From Spirosoma utsteinense (GTDB lineage: Bacteria; Bacteroidota; Bacteroidia; Cytophagales; Spirosomataceae), in assembly GCF_014282275.1 (NCBI RefSeq), contig NZ_VFIA01000005.1, positions 62,001-126,000 of the forward strand: a stretch of 64,000 nucleotides of DNA. The letters are read 5' to 3'. The notes below the pieces were generated by a model. The model was not told where the DNA came from. It saw only the letters and a list, made by a program, of their open reading frames with translations, and ran no database searches. Within the stretch, counting starts at the first letter, position 1. Each line of letters begins with the position of its first letter. Positions 7,447-16,098 of the stretch are shown piece by piece. A program made the translations under genes and the position numbers.

Positions 7447-9207
7447 GTGAACGAAGAACAAAAAAGCGGTCGAATATTCGACGTAGCTATCCTACGGCGG
7501 CTTTACGCGTTTGTGAAGCCGTATCAAATGCGTTTTTATTCCCTGATCGGCATCATTATGCTGGCGGCCTGTCTGGCCCCACTGACGCCCCTGCTCATAC
7601 GCTACACCATAGATACGGTCATTGCTTCCGGCGATTATCCACAGCTAACCCTGATGCTTATGCTGATGATTGGGGTGCTGGTTGTGCAGGCGGTTGTGCA
7701 ATTTTCCAATACCTATCTGTCGGGTTGGCTGGGGCAGTACATCATTCGTGATATCAGGGTGCAACTGTATCGTAAAATCATTCAGCTACGGCTCAAATTC
7801 TTTGATAACACGCCAATTGGCCGCCTGGTTACCCGCTCTATCTCCGACGTTGAAACCCTGGCCGATGTATTTACAGAAGGTATGGCAGCTATTGCAGGCG
7901 ATCTGCTGCAACTGGTGCTCATCATTGGCGTAATGTTTTACACCGACTGGCGGCTGGCGGCCATTAGTCTGTCGACAATTCCGCTGATGTTGTTCAGTAC
8001 GTATGTGTTCAAAGAAAAAATTAAAACCTCCTTCAATGAAGTTCGAACAGCGGTGGCTAATTTGAATTCGTTCGTACAGGAGCACATTACCGGAATGAAC
8101 ATTGTCCAGATTTTTGGTAGTGAGCAGATCGAGTCCGAAAAATTCCGCGTGATCAACGACCAGCACCGGAAAGCCAACATCCGGTCGATCTGGTATTACT
8201 CCGTGTATTACCCGGTAGCTGATATCATTGCTGCCGTTGCCGTTGGGCTGGTGGTTTGGTATGGTGCCCGACAGGTGATCAGTTCCGATGTTACGTTCGG
8301 TACGATCACGGCGTTTGTTATGTTCATCAACCTGTTCTTCCGCCCCATCCGGATGCTGGCCGATCGTTTCAATACGCTCCAGATGGGGATTGTCAGTACC
8401 GACCGGATTCTGAAGTTGCTGGATAGCGAGGAGTTTACGGCCAACGACGGGAAGCACACACCCGCCACCATTCGGGGTGAGGTCACCTTCGACCATGTCT
8501 GGTTTGCGTATAACAATGAAGATTACGTTCTGCGCGATATCTCCTTTAAAGTAAGCGAAGGAGAAACGGTGGCGTTCGTAGGCGCTACGGGTGCGGGTAA
8601 GTCCTCGATCATCAATCTGTTGAGCCGGTTTTACGACATTAACAAAGGCACCATCGAGGTCGATGGCGTCGATGTTCACGAGTACGAACTGGGCTATCTG
8701 CGCCGGAATATTGGCGTCGTTCTACAAGATGTTTTCCTGTTCTCCGATACCATCGAAAATAATATTACACTCGGTGATAAGCGAATAAGCCGCGAAAAAA
8801 TGGTGGAAGCCGCCAAACTGGTGGGTGTCCACGACTTCATTGAGCGGTTGCCGGGTGGTTACGACTATAACGTAATGGAGCGTGGATCGACGCTTTCGGT
8901 TGGTCAGCGGCAGTTGATTTCGTTTGTGCGGGCCATGGTTCAGGACCCTCGAATCATCGTGCTCGATGAAGCCACTTCCTCGGTCGATACCGAAACAGAG
9001 GAAATGATCCAGCAGGCTATCAGTAAGCTGATGAAAGGCCGTACGGCCATTGTGATTGCTCACCGTCTGTCAACGATCCAGAAAGCCAATAACATCATCG
9101 TTGTAGACAAAGGCCGGATTGTTGAACAGGGTAACCATGAGGAACTGCTGCAACGTGAGGGTGCCTATGCCAACCTGTATCGCATGCAGTATAAAGAAGT
9201 CGTGTAA
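7447..9207 (+). CDS. MsbA-like ABC exporter (fused membrane and ATPase domains)
   Basis: 586 residues, the length of a half-transporter acting as a homodimer in the cytoplasmic membrane. Residues ~20-310 are the six-helix exporter domain; ~345-580 are the ATPase: Walker A GATGAGKSS, signature LSVGQ (usual LSGGQ), Walker B IIVLDEATSS and H-loop IAHRLS. The closest type is the lipid/multidrug exporter family (MsbA/LmrA-like); the substrate cannot be told from sequence. The start is a GTG at 7447; the next in-frame ATG would remove the conserved N-terminal elbow helix (ILRRLYAFVKPY). It is a single gene ending in a 31-bp hairpin shared with the convergent gene. Confidence 0.88.
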   Translation: MNEEQKSGRIFDVAILRRLYAFVKPYQMRFYSLIGIIMLAACLAPLTPLLIRYTIDTVIASGDYPQLTLMLMLMIGVLVVQAVVQFSNTYLSGWLGQYIIRDIRVQLYRKIIQLRLKFFDNTPIGRLVTRSISDVETLADVFTEGMAAIAGDLLQLVLIIGVMFYTDWRLAAISLSTIPLMLFSTYVFKEKIKTSFNEVRTAVANLNSFVQEHITGMNIVQIFGSEQIESEKFRVINDQHRKANIRSIWYYSVYYPVADIIAAVAVGLVVWYGARQVISSDVTFGTITAFVMFINLFFRPIRMLADRFNTLQMGIVSTDRILKLLDSEEFTANDGKHTPATIRGEVTFDHVWFAYNNEDYVLRDISFKVSEGETVAFVGATGAGKSSIINLLSRFYDINKGTIEVDGVDVHEYELGYLRRNIGVVLQDVFLFSDTIENNITLGDKRISREKMVEAAKLVGVHDFIERLPGGYDYNVMERGSTLSVGQRQLISFVRAMVQDPRIIVLDEATSSVDTETEEMIQQAISKLMKGRTAIVIAHRLSTIQKANNIIVVDKGRIVEQGNHEELLQREGAYANLYRMQYKEVV

Positions 9208-9210
9208 TAC

Positions 9211-9277
9211 CAAAGATCAGGGGTTGAACGGGGTTGATTGCAGGACGCAATCAACCCCGTTCAACCCCTGATCTTTG
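9211..9277. terminator. 31-bp perfect hairpin between convergent genes
   Basis: Perfect inverted repeat: arms 9211-9241 and 9247-9277, loop AGGAC. It contains a repeated word (GGGTTGAACGGGGTTGAT) mirrored as ATCAACCCCGTTCAACCC. It starts 3 bases after the exporter stop and precedes the end of the convergent small gene, so it probably stops transcription from both sides. There is no long U-tract, and the stem is far longer than a terminator needs. Confidence 0.7.
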
Positions 9278-9296
9278 TACCGCTAATTGCGTTTCG

Positions 9297-9623
9297 TTAA
9301 TCGCGTAGGGCTGCTTCTTCATCATCGGGCCCTGCGCCCGTTATTCCTTCCGTAATTACTTTATGACCGGAAACATTCGGTTTGTCATTGGTTGGGCCGG
9401 GGCCGCTTCCATCCAGCGCGTAGGCAATTGAATCTGCCAGGTCATCCGGGGCAATTTTTGGCCCATTGGCTGGCCGGGGATATTGATCCTGTGATGAGGG
9501 ATCGCCCGTCGTTTGATCAATAATTTCTTCGTCGGCGTTAGGATCGTTCTCCATGTTCGACGGGACACGGCTGCTGGAGTTTCCGCCGGTCAGGTCACTG
9601 GTATCGGGCATGAAATAGCGCAT
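9297..9623 (-). CDS. Small acidic hypothetical protein
   Basis: 108 residues, very acidic and rich in Pro, Gly, Asn and Asp, with no hydrophobic core: likely intrinsically disordered. It has no recognised domain. Starts are possible at 9623 or 9611 (M5). The coding frame is supported by its position between a convergent hairpin and the downstream end of the CorC-type gene, and by the absence of a better frame there. Such low-complexity acidic proteins are common in Cytophagales but have no known role. Confidence is moderate because composition alone could keep the frame open. Confidence 0.55.
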   Translation of the reverse strand: MRYFMPDTSDLTGGNSSSRVPSNMENDPNADEEIIDQTTGDPSSQDQYPRPANGPKIAPDDLADSIAYALDGSGPGPTNDKPNVSGHKVITEGITGAGPDDEEAALRD

Positions 9624-9684
9624 GGTCGTCGTTGTTTTTGGTTTACTACCTAACCCATCAGACGGCCCGGCTGTTCAAACAAGT

Positions 9685-10974
9685 TCACTCTTCGTCCAGT
9701 TTGCTCACCAAAATTTTATCAATCCGGCTTTTGTCCATGTCTACAATTTCGAAGCGATAGGCCTGCCAGATGAATGTCTCACCCGTTTGTGGAATATCTT
9801 TCAGAATGTGCAGGGCGAAGCCACCAAGCGTATCGAAACCCGTAAGGTCACGCCGGGTCTGGGCGCTGACCGTGATACTGAAATAGGATAAAAAGTCTTC
9901 GAACGGTATCTGAGCATCAATTAGATACGTACCGTCTTCGCGCGCACGGATCTCATAGTCGGAATCGGTATCGTCGTTGATGTCACCTACCAGCACATCC
10001 AGAATATCGTTCAGGGTTACCATACCCAACACCCCCCCGTACTCGTCGACGATGATACCGACATACTGCTTCCGTTCCCTGAACCGCTCCAGTACCTGAT
10101 AAGCGCGGTTGTTCTCCGGCACAAACAGAGCATCCCGTTTCACATCCCGCAGACGCAGCAACTCGGTGTCGAGGTCTTTACCGAGTAAATCCTTGGTGTA
10201 GATCAGGCCAACCACGTCATCTACCCCACCATTGCAGAGCGGAAAAACAGAATGTCGGTAGTTCAGGATTTTTTCCCGGTTTTCGGCCGGTTCGTCTTCC
10301 AGATCGAGGTACACGATTTCCTGCCGGTTGGTCATCAACGATGTAATTTTACGATCACCCAGCTGAAAAACATTCTGTACGATCTCCTGTTCGATTTCTT
10401 CGATGGCTCCACCGGAGGTACCCTCCTGAATCAAACTTTTGATTTCTTCTTCTGTTACGGCACTTTCGTTGGGACGTATCCGAAGTAGTTTAAGGAGCAG
10501 ATCGCTCGACAGGGTAAGCAACGCAATGAAAGGCGACGTTAGCCGCGAGAGCAGAATCATGGGGGCCGCCACCGCTTTGGCAATGCCTTCGGGATTGGAC
10601 ATGCCAATGCGCTTGGGCACCAGCTCGCCAAACACCAGCGATACATACGTCAAAAATAACAATACCAGCACGACTGCTACCGAATGCGCATAAGGACGCA
10701 CAATTTCAACCTGAGCAACCAGATTCTGTACGTCGGTCGTGAGTTTATCGCCCGAAAATATACCCAGTAAGATACCAATCAGTGTGATACCAATCTGCAC
10801 CGTCGACAGAAATCGATTGGGCGAATTAAATAGATCCAGCGCCACCTGTGCCTGTCGGTCGCCATTTTTGGCAGCGGTTTCCAGTTTGGATCGTCGGGAA
10901 GAAACGAGCGCAATTTCTGACATGGAAAACACGCCATTCAGAATTGTCAACAATAAAATGAGGAGGATTTCCAC
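9685..10974 (-). CDS. Hemolysin/CorC-family membrane protein (CNNM-CBS-CorC_HlyC)
   Basis: 429 residues from a GTG at 10974. The open frame continues to 11106, but that extension (MKTIIRAKAV...) would overlap the divergent Nudix gene and is unlike the family, whose N-terminus is VEILLILLLTILNGVFSMSEIALVSS. Layout: CNNM/DUF21 membrane domain (~1-190), acidic linker EEEIKSLIQEG, two CBS motifs (~205-330, with EYGGVLGMVTLNDIL) and a C-terminal CorC_HlyC transporter-associated domain (~345-429, TLGGFALH). Related proteins are proposed Mg2+/Co2+ efflux or homeostasis factors; the 'hemolysin' name is historical. A second gene of this type lies at 33618-34916. Confidence 0.88.
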   Translation of the reverse strand: MEILLILLLTILNGVFSMSEIALVSSRRSKLETAAKNGDRQAQVALDLFNSPNRFLSTVQIGITLIGILLGIFSGDKLTTDVQNLVAQVEIVRPYAHSVAVVLVLLFLTYVSLVFGELVPKRIGMSNPEGIAKAVAAPMILLSRLTSPFIALLTLSSDLLLKLLRIRPNESAVTEEEIKSLIQEGTSGGAIEEIEQEIVQNVFQLGDRKITSLMTNRQEIVYLDLEDEPAENREKILNYRHSVFPLCNGGVDDVVGLIYTKDLLGKDLDTELLRLRDVKRDALFVPENNRAYQVLERFRERKQYVGIIVDEYGGVLGMVTLNDILDVLVGDINDDTDSDYEIRAREDGTYLIDAQIPFEDFLSYFSITVSAQTRRDLTGFDTLGGFALHILKDIPQTGETFIWQAYRFEIVDMDKSRIDKILVSKLDEE

Positions 10975-11092
10975 AAAGGGAGCGAATTGGACTGGTGCAA
11001 AAATAAAGAAATGGAAATCGTTTCCAATCAGTTCAACTAGGACAGAGACCCTGGGTTTTGTTACTTTTACACTTTGAACCGCTTTTGCCCTG

Positions 11093-11827
11093 ATGATTGT
11101 TTTCATTCACGACCGCCCTATACGGCTCGTTGGCCCCAAGGCCGCTTCCCAGTTGATTAGTTCGGCCCCTATAGATCCGTCAAATCAGCAAGTCTTTACC
11201 GACTATGACCATATTCTCGACGCCCGGCTTGATGCGCTGAAAGGCAACTTTCTGCACGGTCACTTGCTGGTCCTGAATGCAACACCGGCTACGGTAGAAA
11301 AGCTGCTGTCGCTTTTTCAGAAGACCGATACCAGCCAGCTCTTATCCGTTACGTTGGGCTGTCTGATCAAAGCTGACTGTGAAGCAGCGATGAAGAAACC
11401 GTTCAAGATCATCAAAGCGGCCGGGGGCGTGGTGAGCAAAGGCAACCGATTGCTGCTTATGTTCCGTCGGGGTGTCTGGGATCTGCCCAAAGGGAAGTTA
11501 GACGATGGCGAATCGTCGAGGCAGGGCGCTGCGCGGGAGGTAGAAGAAGAAACGGGCGTTAAGGTATCGGTGGGTGATCGCATCTGCACCACCTGGCACA
11601 CTTATTCGCTGAACGGCAACCCCATTCTGAAACGCACGAAATGGTACCAGATGGAGGTTCTGGACGATACGGGTATGGCCCCTCAGGAAGACGAAGACAT
11701 CGAGAAACTTGCCTGGCTCAATCGCCGGGAAACGCAGCTGGTTCTTACCAACTCCTTTAGTTCGATCCGATATGTAATCGATGAAATGAGTAAGTCAGTC
11801 AACGGGGTAGAAGGCGGAAAGCGATAA
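11093..11827 (+). CDS. Nudix hydrolase with N-terminal extension
   Basis: 244 residues. A complete Nudix box occurs in the second half: GKLDDGE then REVEEETGV, fitting G-x5-E-x7-R-E-U-x-E-E-x-G-U, which binds Mg2+ and cleaves nucleoside-diphosphate-linked substrates. The first ~100 residues (MIVFIHDRPIRLV...) form a separate domain found with Nudix domains in Bacteroidota; its role is unclear to me. DLPKGKL just before the box is reminiscent of diadenosine/diphosphoinositol polyphosphate hydrolases, but the substrate is not determined. It is divergent from the CorC-type gene, sharing a ~118-base spacer with a TACACTTTG word near 11068. Confidence 0.85.
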   Translation: MIVFIHDRPIRLVGPKAASQLISSAPIDPSNQQVFTDYDHILDARLDALKGNFLHGHLLVLNATPATVEKLLSLFQKTDTSQLLSVTLGCLIKADCEAAMKKPFKIIKAAGGVVSKGNRLLLMFRRGVWDLPKGKLDDGESSRQGAAREVEEETGVKVSVGDRICTTWHTYSLNGNPILKRTKWYQMEVLDDTGMAPQEDEDIEKLAWLNRRETQLVLTNSFSSIRYVIDEMSKSVNGVEGGKR

Positions 11828-11847
11828 GGGGGTGTGAGGGCTCCCGC

Positions 11848-12306
11848 CTACTCAGCCAGTTTATAAGGAAGGAACTCATCGACACGCTGGCCGTAGCGGT
11901 GCAGATCGCGGATAATACTCGAACTGATGGGAGCCAGTAACGGGGACGTAATTAAAAACACGGTTTCTACTTCCTGATATACATAGCGGTTGACCTGCGA
12001 AATACCGTTTTCATATTCAAAATCGGTGGTGTTGCGCAGGCCACGCAGCAGAAAACGGGCTCCTTCGTTGCGCGCTACATTGGCGGTTAGGTCGTCATAG
12101 CTAATAACGCGTACGGCCGGGTATTGCCGAAAAGCTTCTTCTATGAGCCGTATCATCTGCTCCAGTGGAAAGTAGCGTTCCTTGCGGGCATTCCGTCCGA
12201 TGCCGATAACGACCTCATCGAACAATTTCAACCCGCGCAGAACGATATCCTCGTGACCTTTGGTAAACGGGTCGAAAGAACCCGGAAAGAGAGCAGTACG
12301 TTTCAT
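11848..12306 (-). CDS. coaD: Phosphopantetheine adenylyltransferase
   Basis: 152 residues from the ATG at 12306, giving MKRTALFPGSFDPFTKGHED; the frame opens 7 codons earlier but without homology-like sequence. The enzyme transfers AMP from ATP to 4'-phosphopantetheine, giving dephospho-CoA, the penultimate step of coenzyme A synthesis. The nucleotidyltransferase motif T-K-G-H (usual T/HxGH), RGLRNTTDFEYE and the late ISSSIIRDL motif are all present. The DUF3822 gene lies 24 bases upstream on the same strand, a linkage I associate with Cytophagales, so the two are probably co-transcribed. Confidence 0.95.
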   Translation of the reverse strand: MKRTALFPGSFDPFTKGHEDIVLRGLKLFDEVVIGIGRNARKERYFPLEQMIRLIEEAFRQYPAVRVISYDDLTANVARNEGARFLLRGLRNTTDFEYENGISQVNRYVYQEVETVFLITSPLLAPISSSIIRDLHRYGQRVDEFLPYKLAE

Positions 12307-12330
12307 AATAACATTAGTTGGCCACACAGA

Positions 12331-13221
12331 TCAATCGCTCAACAAAGCAAGCCCATACAAGCTCAGGTAGCGATGTTCGGGTAAGTCATCAAATTCACTG
12401 TCAACACTAAGTCCGGGAGGAATCTGGCCAAACGACAAATTGGGAAGAAACTGACTCAAGGACGTATAGGAGTCAGCGAACGGCGTTATCTCTCCGTACA
12501 AAACAACAGCAGCTGTTTCAGGCAGCAAATTCTGCTCGTCCAGCGCATAAAGAATATAGTAAGAAAGGTCCTGCGGGTTTTTGTAGCCAAACCGGTTGCA
12601 GTAACGTAACTGATTCGACTCCCGGCAGATAACGGTAACAAATTCGTCGTCGAAATACAACCACACCGTATTGGCGGCAAGCGATCGCCGGGCCAGATCG
12701 GCGGTCGCCTGAATCAGGGAACCCGCCTGGTGAATAAACCGGAGCGGCTGCAGTGGATAGGCCCCTGAGAAATAATCGTATAGCGGATGCTCCAGATTGA
12801 AAACCGACAGAAACCCCTCGGTCTCATGGGCATAGGCATGCGCAAACTCATGAGCAGGCAATGTACTGCCTCGCATCAGGGCCAGGTAGCTGTTTGCGTA
12901 TTCTTTCCGAAACAATGGCTGTGGTATCAGCGTAAACGAGGGCGAGTTAACACCTACCCGAATTTCCTGCCATGTACCCACCGACAGCACCGGGTGATCG
13001 CGAAACACATCGGGCAGGATGTTTGTCAGCGTATGATCTGTCAACAAGGAAGGAAACGTGTAGTCTTCCAGATAGCATCCCCGTCTGCGCTCATCCTGGA
13101 CCATAATCCGCAGTCGGTCACGTCCAACTTCAATACACAGCACCGACTTATCGGTGCTTATGGAGTCGAACGCAGCGGAACGAATCGTTACAGTAGGTGT
13201 GAGGGTTACAACGGTCGACAC
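12331..13221 (-). CDS. DUF3822 family protein
   Basis: 296 residues, fitting the DUF3822 family by its LCIEVGRDRLRI opening strand, the central LFNLEHPLYDYFSG region, and the IYFDDE-type segment (VWLYFDDEFVTVI) followed by LRYCNRFGYKNPQDLSYYILYALDEQ. The last matches the ribonuclease-H-like/actin-like fold suggested for this family. Biochemical function is unknown. It is upstream of coaD and probably in the same transcript. An opposite-strand frame (12787-13245) is a shadow. A possible alternative start is not evident; the ATG at 13221 gives a plausible N-terminus. Confidence 0.8.
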   Translation of the reverse strand: MSTVVTLTPTVTIRSAAFDSISTDKSVLCIEVGRDRLRIMVQDERRRGCYLEDYTFPSLLTDHTLTNILPDVFRDHPVLSVGTWQEIRVGVNSPSFTLIPQPLFRKEYANSYLALMRGSTLPAHEFAHAYAHETEGFLSVFNLEHPLYDYFSGAYPLQPLRFIHQAGSLIQATADLARRSLAANTVWLYFDDEFVTVICRESNQLRYCNRFGYKNPQDLSYYILYALDEQNLLPETAAVVLYGEITPFADSYTSLSQFLPNLSFGQIPPGLSVDSEFDDLPEHRYLSLYGLALLSD

Positions 13222-13320
13222 AAGTTCAGCGTAACTAACGGTTAGGAATAAGTGAGGGGAATAAACATACTCAAAATTCGGCGGCTTGTCTCATTGACCA
13301 TCAGAAAACAAGCTACCGGC

Positions 13321-13842
13321 TTAAGGCTGTAAATAACCCCGCAACCGGAAAACATCATCGAGCGAGTCACAGTATTGGAACAAGGCATGTACCTCCTCGG
13401 GCGGGTATTGCTTGATTTCGGCAAAGCTCATCAGCTTTACCTCCTGAATGATCTGCTCATCGATACCCATTTCGGGGTCGGTACCCTGATGAAGCGTTCC
13501 ACCCGTTGCCTGAACCTCGAAGAATAACTCCATAGCGTGCAGCGGAGGCTGCATGAACTCGTTAACGAAGAGCATCGGACCGACATGGACATCTAAACCC
13601 GTTTCCTCCGAAAATTCGCGGATCAGCGCGTCGGGCGCTGCCTCGCCAAACTGGGCGCCACCACCGGGCGGGCACCAGAATGTGTCGGTTGGACCAATAC
13701 CCCGATGGCGAACCATCAACAAACGATCACCGTCACGGTAGAGACCGCATACGCGCAGTCGTAACCGGTTTCCATACAACTTCAGCACTTCTTGCCGGGG
13801 AGAATCAACAACGGACTTATCTACTACCTGCGTCACAGTCAA
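13321..13842 (-). CDS. Nudix hydrolase
   Basis: 173 residues with a clear Nudix box: GGAQFGE, seven residues, then REFSEETGL. The preceding FWCPPGGGAQFGE and a short strand (RLLMVRH) are typical of the MutT-like fold. The substrate is unknown; likely a nucleoside diphosphate derivative. The first ~25 residues before LKLYGNRLRLRV are variable. A TACCTTTG -7 word on the minus strand ends 17 bases upstream of the ATG, supporting this start and independent transcription. It does not closely resemble the Nudix protein at 11093. Confidence 0.85.
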   Translation of the reverse strand: MTVTQVVDKSVVDSPRQEVLKLYGNRLRLRVCGLYRDGDRLLMVRHRGIGPTDTFWCPPGGGAQFGEAAPDALIREFSEETGLDVHVGPMLFVNEFMQPPLHAMELFFEVQATGGTLHQGTDPEMGIDEQIIQEVKLMSFAEIKQYPPEEVHALFQYCDSLDDVFRLRGYLQP

Positions 13843-13859
13843 CTAGCTACTTTGGGACG

Positions 13860-13867
13860 CAAAGGTA
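13860..13867 (-). promoter_or_regulatory. Putative -7 box TACCTTTG for the Nudix gene
   Basis: Minus-strand TACCTTTG matches the Bacteroidota sigma -7 consensus TAnnTTTG and lies 17 bases upstream of the Nudix start at 13842. No convincing -33 TTG is seen at the usual distance. Confidence 0.5.
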
Positions 13868-13899
13868 ACAAAGTGTTGGTCACTTTTCGTCGCTATTCC

Positions 13900-14337
13900 T
13901 TAATAGGGGCTTCCGGATATGTAGCTTTCGAGCGAATCGATGCGGGTTTTCTGATCGCGAATGATAGCCGTAACAACGTCGTTGATGGATATGATACCCA
14001 ACAGCTCACCACTTCTTACTACGGGCAGGTGGCGAATGTGTTTATCCGACATAATGACCATACACGCTTCAATACGCTGATCTGGCTCGATGGTTATAAC
14101 CTGAGAGGTCATGACCTCACCGATACGGGTATCGCCCGAACTGCGGTCTTTTAAAATAACCTTGCGGGCATAATCGCGCTCAGAAAAGATGCCCGTCAGC
14201 TGACCCTCATCGACGACCAGTACCGCCCCAATGTTTTTCTCAGCCATGAGCTTAAGGGCGTCCAGCACGGTTTGGTCTGAGGTAACCGTGTAAAGCGCAT
14301 TGATAGCTTTTCCCTGGAGGATCTGACTTATTTTCAT
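13900..14337 (-). CDS. Two-CBS-domain protein
   Basis: 145 residues from the ATG at 14337 (MKISQILQGK); a longer frame reaches 14433, but the added part is hydrophobic, unlike the family, and runs through a noncoding-like A-rich stretch. Two CBS motifs fill the protein (~10-65 and ~75-135): TVTSDQTVLDALKLM...LTGIFSERDYARKV and ITIEPDQRIEACMVIM...LLGIISINDVV. CBS pairs bind adenine nucleotides and act as sensors; stand-alone proteins like this often regulate partners in trans, but the partner is unknown. A single-gene unit. Confidence 0.85.
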   Translation of the reverse strand: MKISQILQGKAINALYTVTSDQTVLDALKLMAEKNIGAVLVVDEGQLTGIFSERDYARKVILKDRSSGDTRIGEVMTSQVITIEPDQRIEACMVIMSDKHIRHLPVVRSGELLGIISINDVVTAIIRDQKTRIDSLESYISGSPY

Positions 14338-14504
14338 GATTGATAGGGGTTTAGTGGTCGGTGAAAGTACTAAAAAAAACAGAAATAAGGAAAGCATACC
14401 GGGGAAAGACGAAAAAAAAGAAATGGGTTTCATTAGGTAGACATTCTGTCTTTTGCCGCCGGCGATGGCTTTCCTCTTTGCTCGTTTTTTCGTAAATTAG
14501 ACGC

Positions 14505-15998
14505 ATGAACGAAACTCAAACGGCTGCCCAGTTACTGGCCAAACGTTTCCCTTATAAGCCAACCTCTGGTCAGCTGCAATTCTTCGATCAGATTGGTCAC
14601 TTCATCGCCCAGGAGGAATTTGAACGCTATCGTGACTGCTTCCTGCTACGGGGGTATGCCGGTACAGGTAAGACCACACTGGTTGGTACTCTTATAAAAG
14701 TACTGCCCCGCTTTGGCTATAAATCCATTCTGCTGGCACCTACGGGGCGGGCAGCGAAAGTGATGGCCAACTACGCCAAGAAACCAGCCCAGACCATTCA
14801 CCGCAAAATATACCGGCAGGTAGCCGACCCTGGCTCCGGAACGCTGGCCTTCGACCGGCAGAAAAATTACCACGAAGACACGCTCTTTATCGTCGATGAG
14901 GCCTCGATGATTTCCGATGAGGCCGACTTCGGAGGGAAGGGGCTACTGACAGATTTGATCGATTATGTATTTGAGAACAAAGGCAACAAGCTATTGCTTG
15001 TGGGCGACACCGCTCAGTTACCCCCCGTTGGCCGCGAGCTGAGCCCCGCCCTGGACCGGGGTTTTCTGGCCAGTTCGTTCGACATGACTGTCTTCGAGCA
15101 GGAGCTTACCGAAGTCATGCGTCAGGACGAAGAGTCCGGCATTCTTTATAATGCTACCGGGCTCCGGATGCTGCTCGACGGCACAGAGACCGCTACGCCC
15201 AAAGCCGTCGGGTTCGACGCGCTGCTGAACGATGGTAGTCAGGCTACAGACGCAAGCCTTCCCGATATTCGGCTCAATGTGAAATCCTTCCGGGACATTT
15301 TCAAAATGCCGATGACCAAACTGGAAGACGGTATTCAGTATGCCTACAATAAGTACGGGCGGGAGAACACCGTGATTCTGTGCCGCTCCAACAAAACGGC
15401 AGTGCAATACAACCAGTTTGTCCGGCGTATGATCGACCAGTGCGAAGAAGAACTCGACGCGGGCGACATGCTGATGATTGCCCGCAACAACTACACGGTG
15501 CTGGAAGAAGATTCTCCGGCTGGCTTTCTGGCCAATGGTGAGTTTGCGGAAGTGCTCAAGATCCGACAGAAGGAAGAACTTCACGGCTTCCGGTTCGCCA
15601 CCGTAACCCTGCGGCTGGTCGACTATGAGGAGCAACCCGATTTCGATGCAAAAATCATGCTCGACACGCTGCATACACCCGTGCCGTCGCTCTCGTCGGA
15701 GCAGTACAAAACTCTGTACGAGAACGTAGCGAAAGATTATTTCTACATCAAGAGCAAGAAAGAACGGTCGGAAGCCATCCGGCGCGACCCTTATCTGAAT
15801 GCGTTACAGGTGAAGTTTGCGTATGCGCTGACGTGTCATAAAGCGCAGGGGGGGCAGTGGAACGCCGTGTTCATCGATCAGGGGTTCCTGCCTGATGGTC
15901 AGGTGAACAATGAGTTTGTACGCTGGCTCTACACAGCCATGACGCGGGCAACCGATGAAGCGTTTCTAATGAATTTCAACCCACAGTTTTTTTCGTAA
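14505..15998 (+). CDS. RecD-like superfamily 1 DNA helicase
   Basis: 497 residues. Motif I GYAGTGKTT at 50-58, motif Ia LLAPTGRAAKVM, motif II LFIVDEASM, motif III VGDTAQLPPVG, and motif VI region YALTCHKAQGGQWNAVFID...WLYTAMTRA define an SF1B RecD/Dda-like helicase with a UvrD_C_2-type end. It is much shorter than full RecD2 (~720 residues) and lacks its N-terminal helix-hairpin-helix region. A motor that unwinds DNA 5' to 3' in repair or replication is likely. No RecB/RecC genes are nearby. The ATG at 14505 precedes a typical Q-motif-like start (TSGQLQFF). Confidence 0.88.
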   Translation: MNETQTAAQLLAKRFPYKPTSGQLQFFDQIGHFIAQEEFERYRDCFLLRGYAGTGKTTLVGTLIKVLPRFGYKSILLAPTGRAAKVMANYAKKPAQTIHRKIYRQVADPGSGTLAFDRQKNYHEDTLFIVDEASMISDEADFGGKGLLTDLIDYVFENKGNKLLLVGDTAQLPPVGRELSPALDRGFLASSFDMTVFEQELTEVMRQDEESGILYNATGLRMLLDGTETATPKAVGFDALLNDGSQATDASLPDIRLNVKSFRDIFKMPMTKLEDGIQYAYNKYGRENTVILCRSNKTAVQYNQFVRRMIDQCEEELDAGDMLMIARNNYTVLEEDSPAGFLANGEFAEVLKIRQKEELHGFRFATVTLRLVDYEEQPDFDAKIMLDTLHTPVPSLSSEQYKTLYENVAKDYFYIKSKKERSEAIRRDPYLNALQVKFAYALTCHKAQGGQWNAVFIDQGFLPDGQVNNEFVRWLYTAMTRATDEAFLMNFNPQFFS

Positions 15999-16098
15999 AC
16001 GACTGGATCCGTTCGTGGACTGACAGCCAGGCAGGATAGAACATTGTGACCGATAATCGTTTATCAACTGAAAGTAATCGGTACTAATTACGAATCGT

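Noticed and set aside
7293..7751. 152-codon plus-strand frame before and into the ABC exporter
   Set aside because: Overlaps the exporter's N-terminal membrane helices in another frame and shows no domain.
7786..8679. 297-codon minus-strand frame inside the ABC exporter
   Set aside because: Complete overlap with a well supported gene; composition is that of an antisense shadow.
10975..11106. N-terminal extension of the CorC-type gene to an ATG at 11106
   Set aside because: Would overlap the divergent Nudix start and occupies the likely promoter region; the GTG at 10974 matches the family start.
15018..15674. 218-codon minus-strand frame inside the helicase gene
   Set aside because: Antisense to helicase motifs; no recognisable domain.
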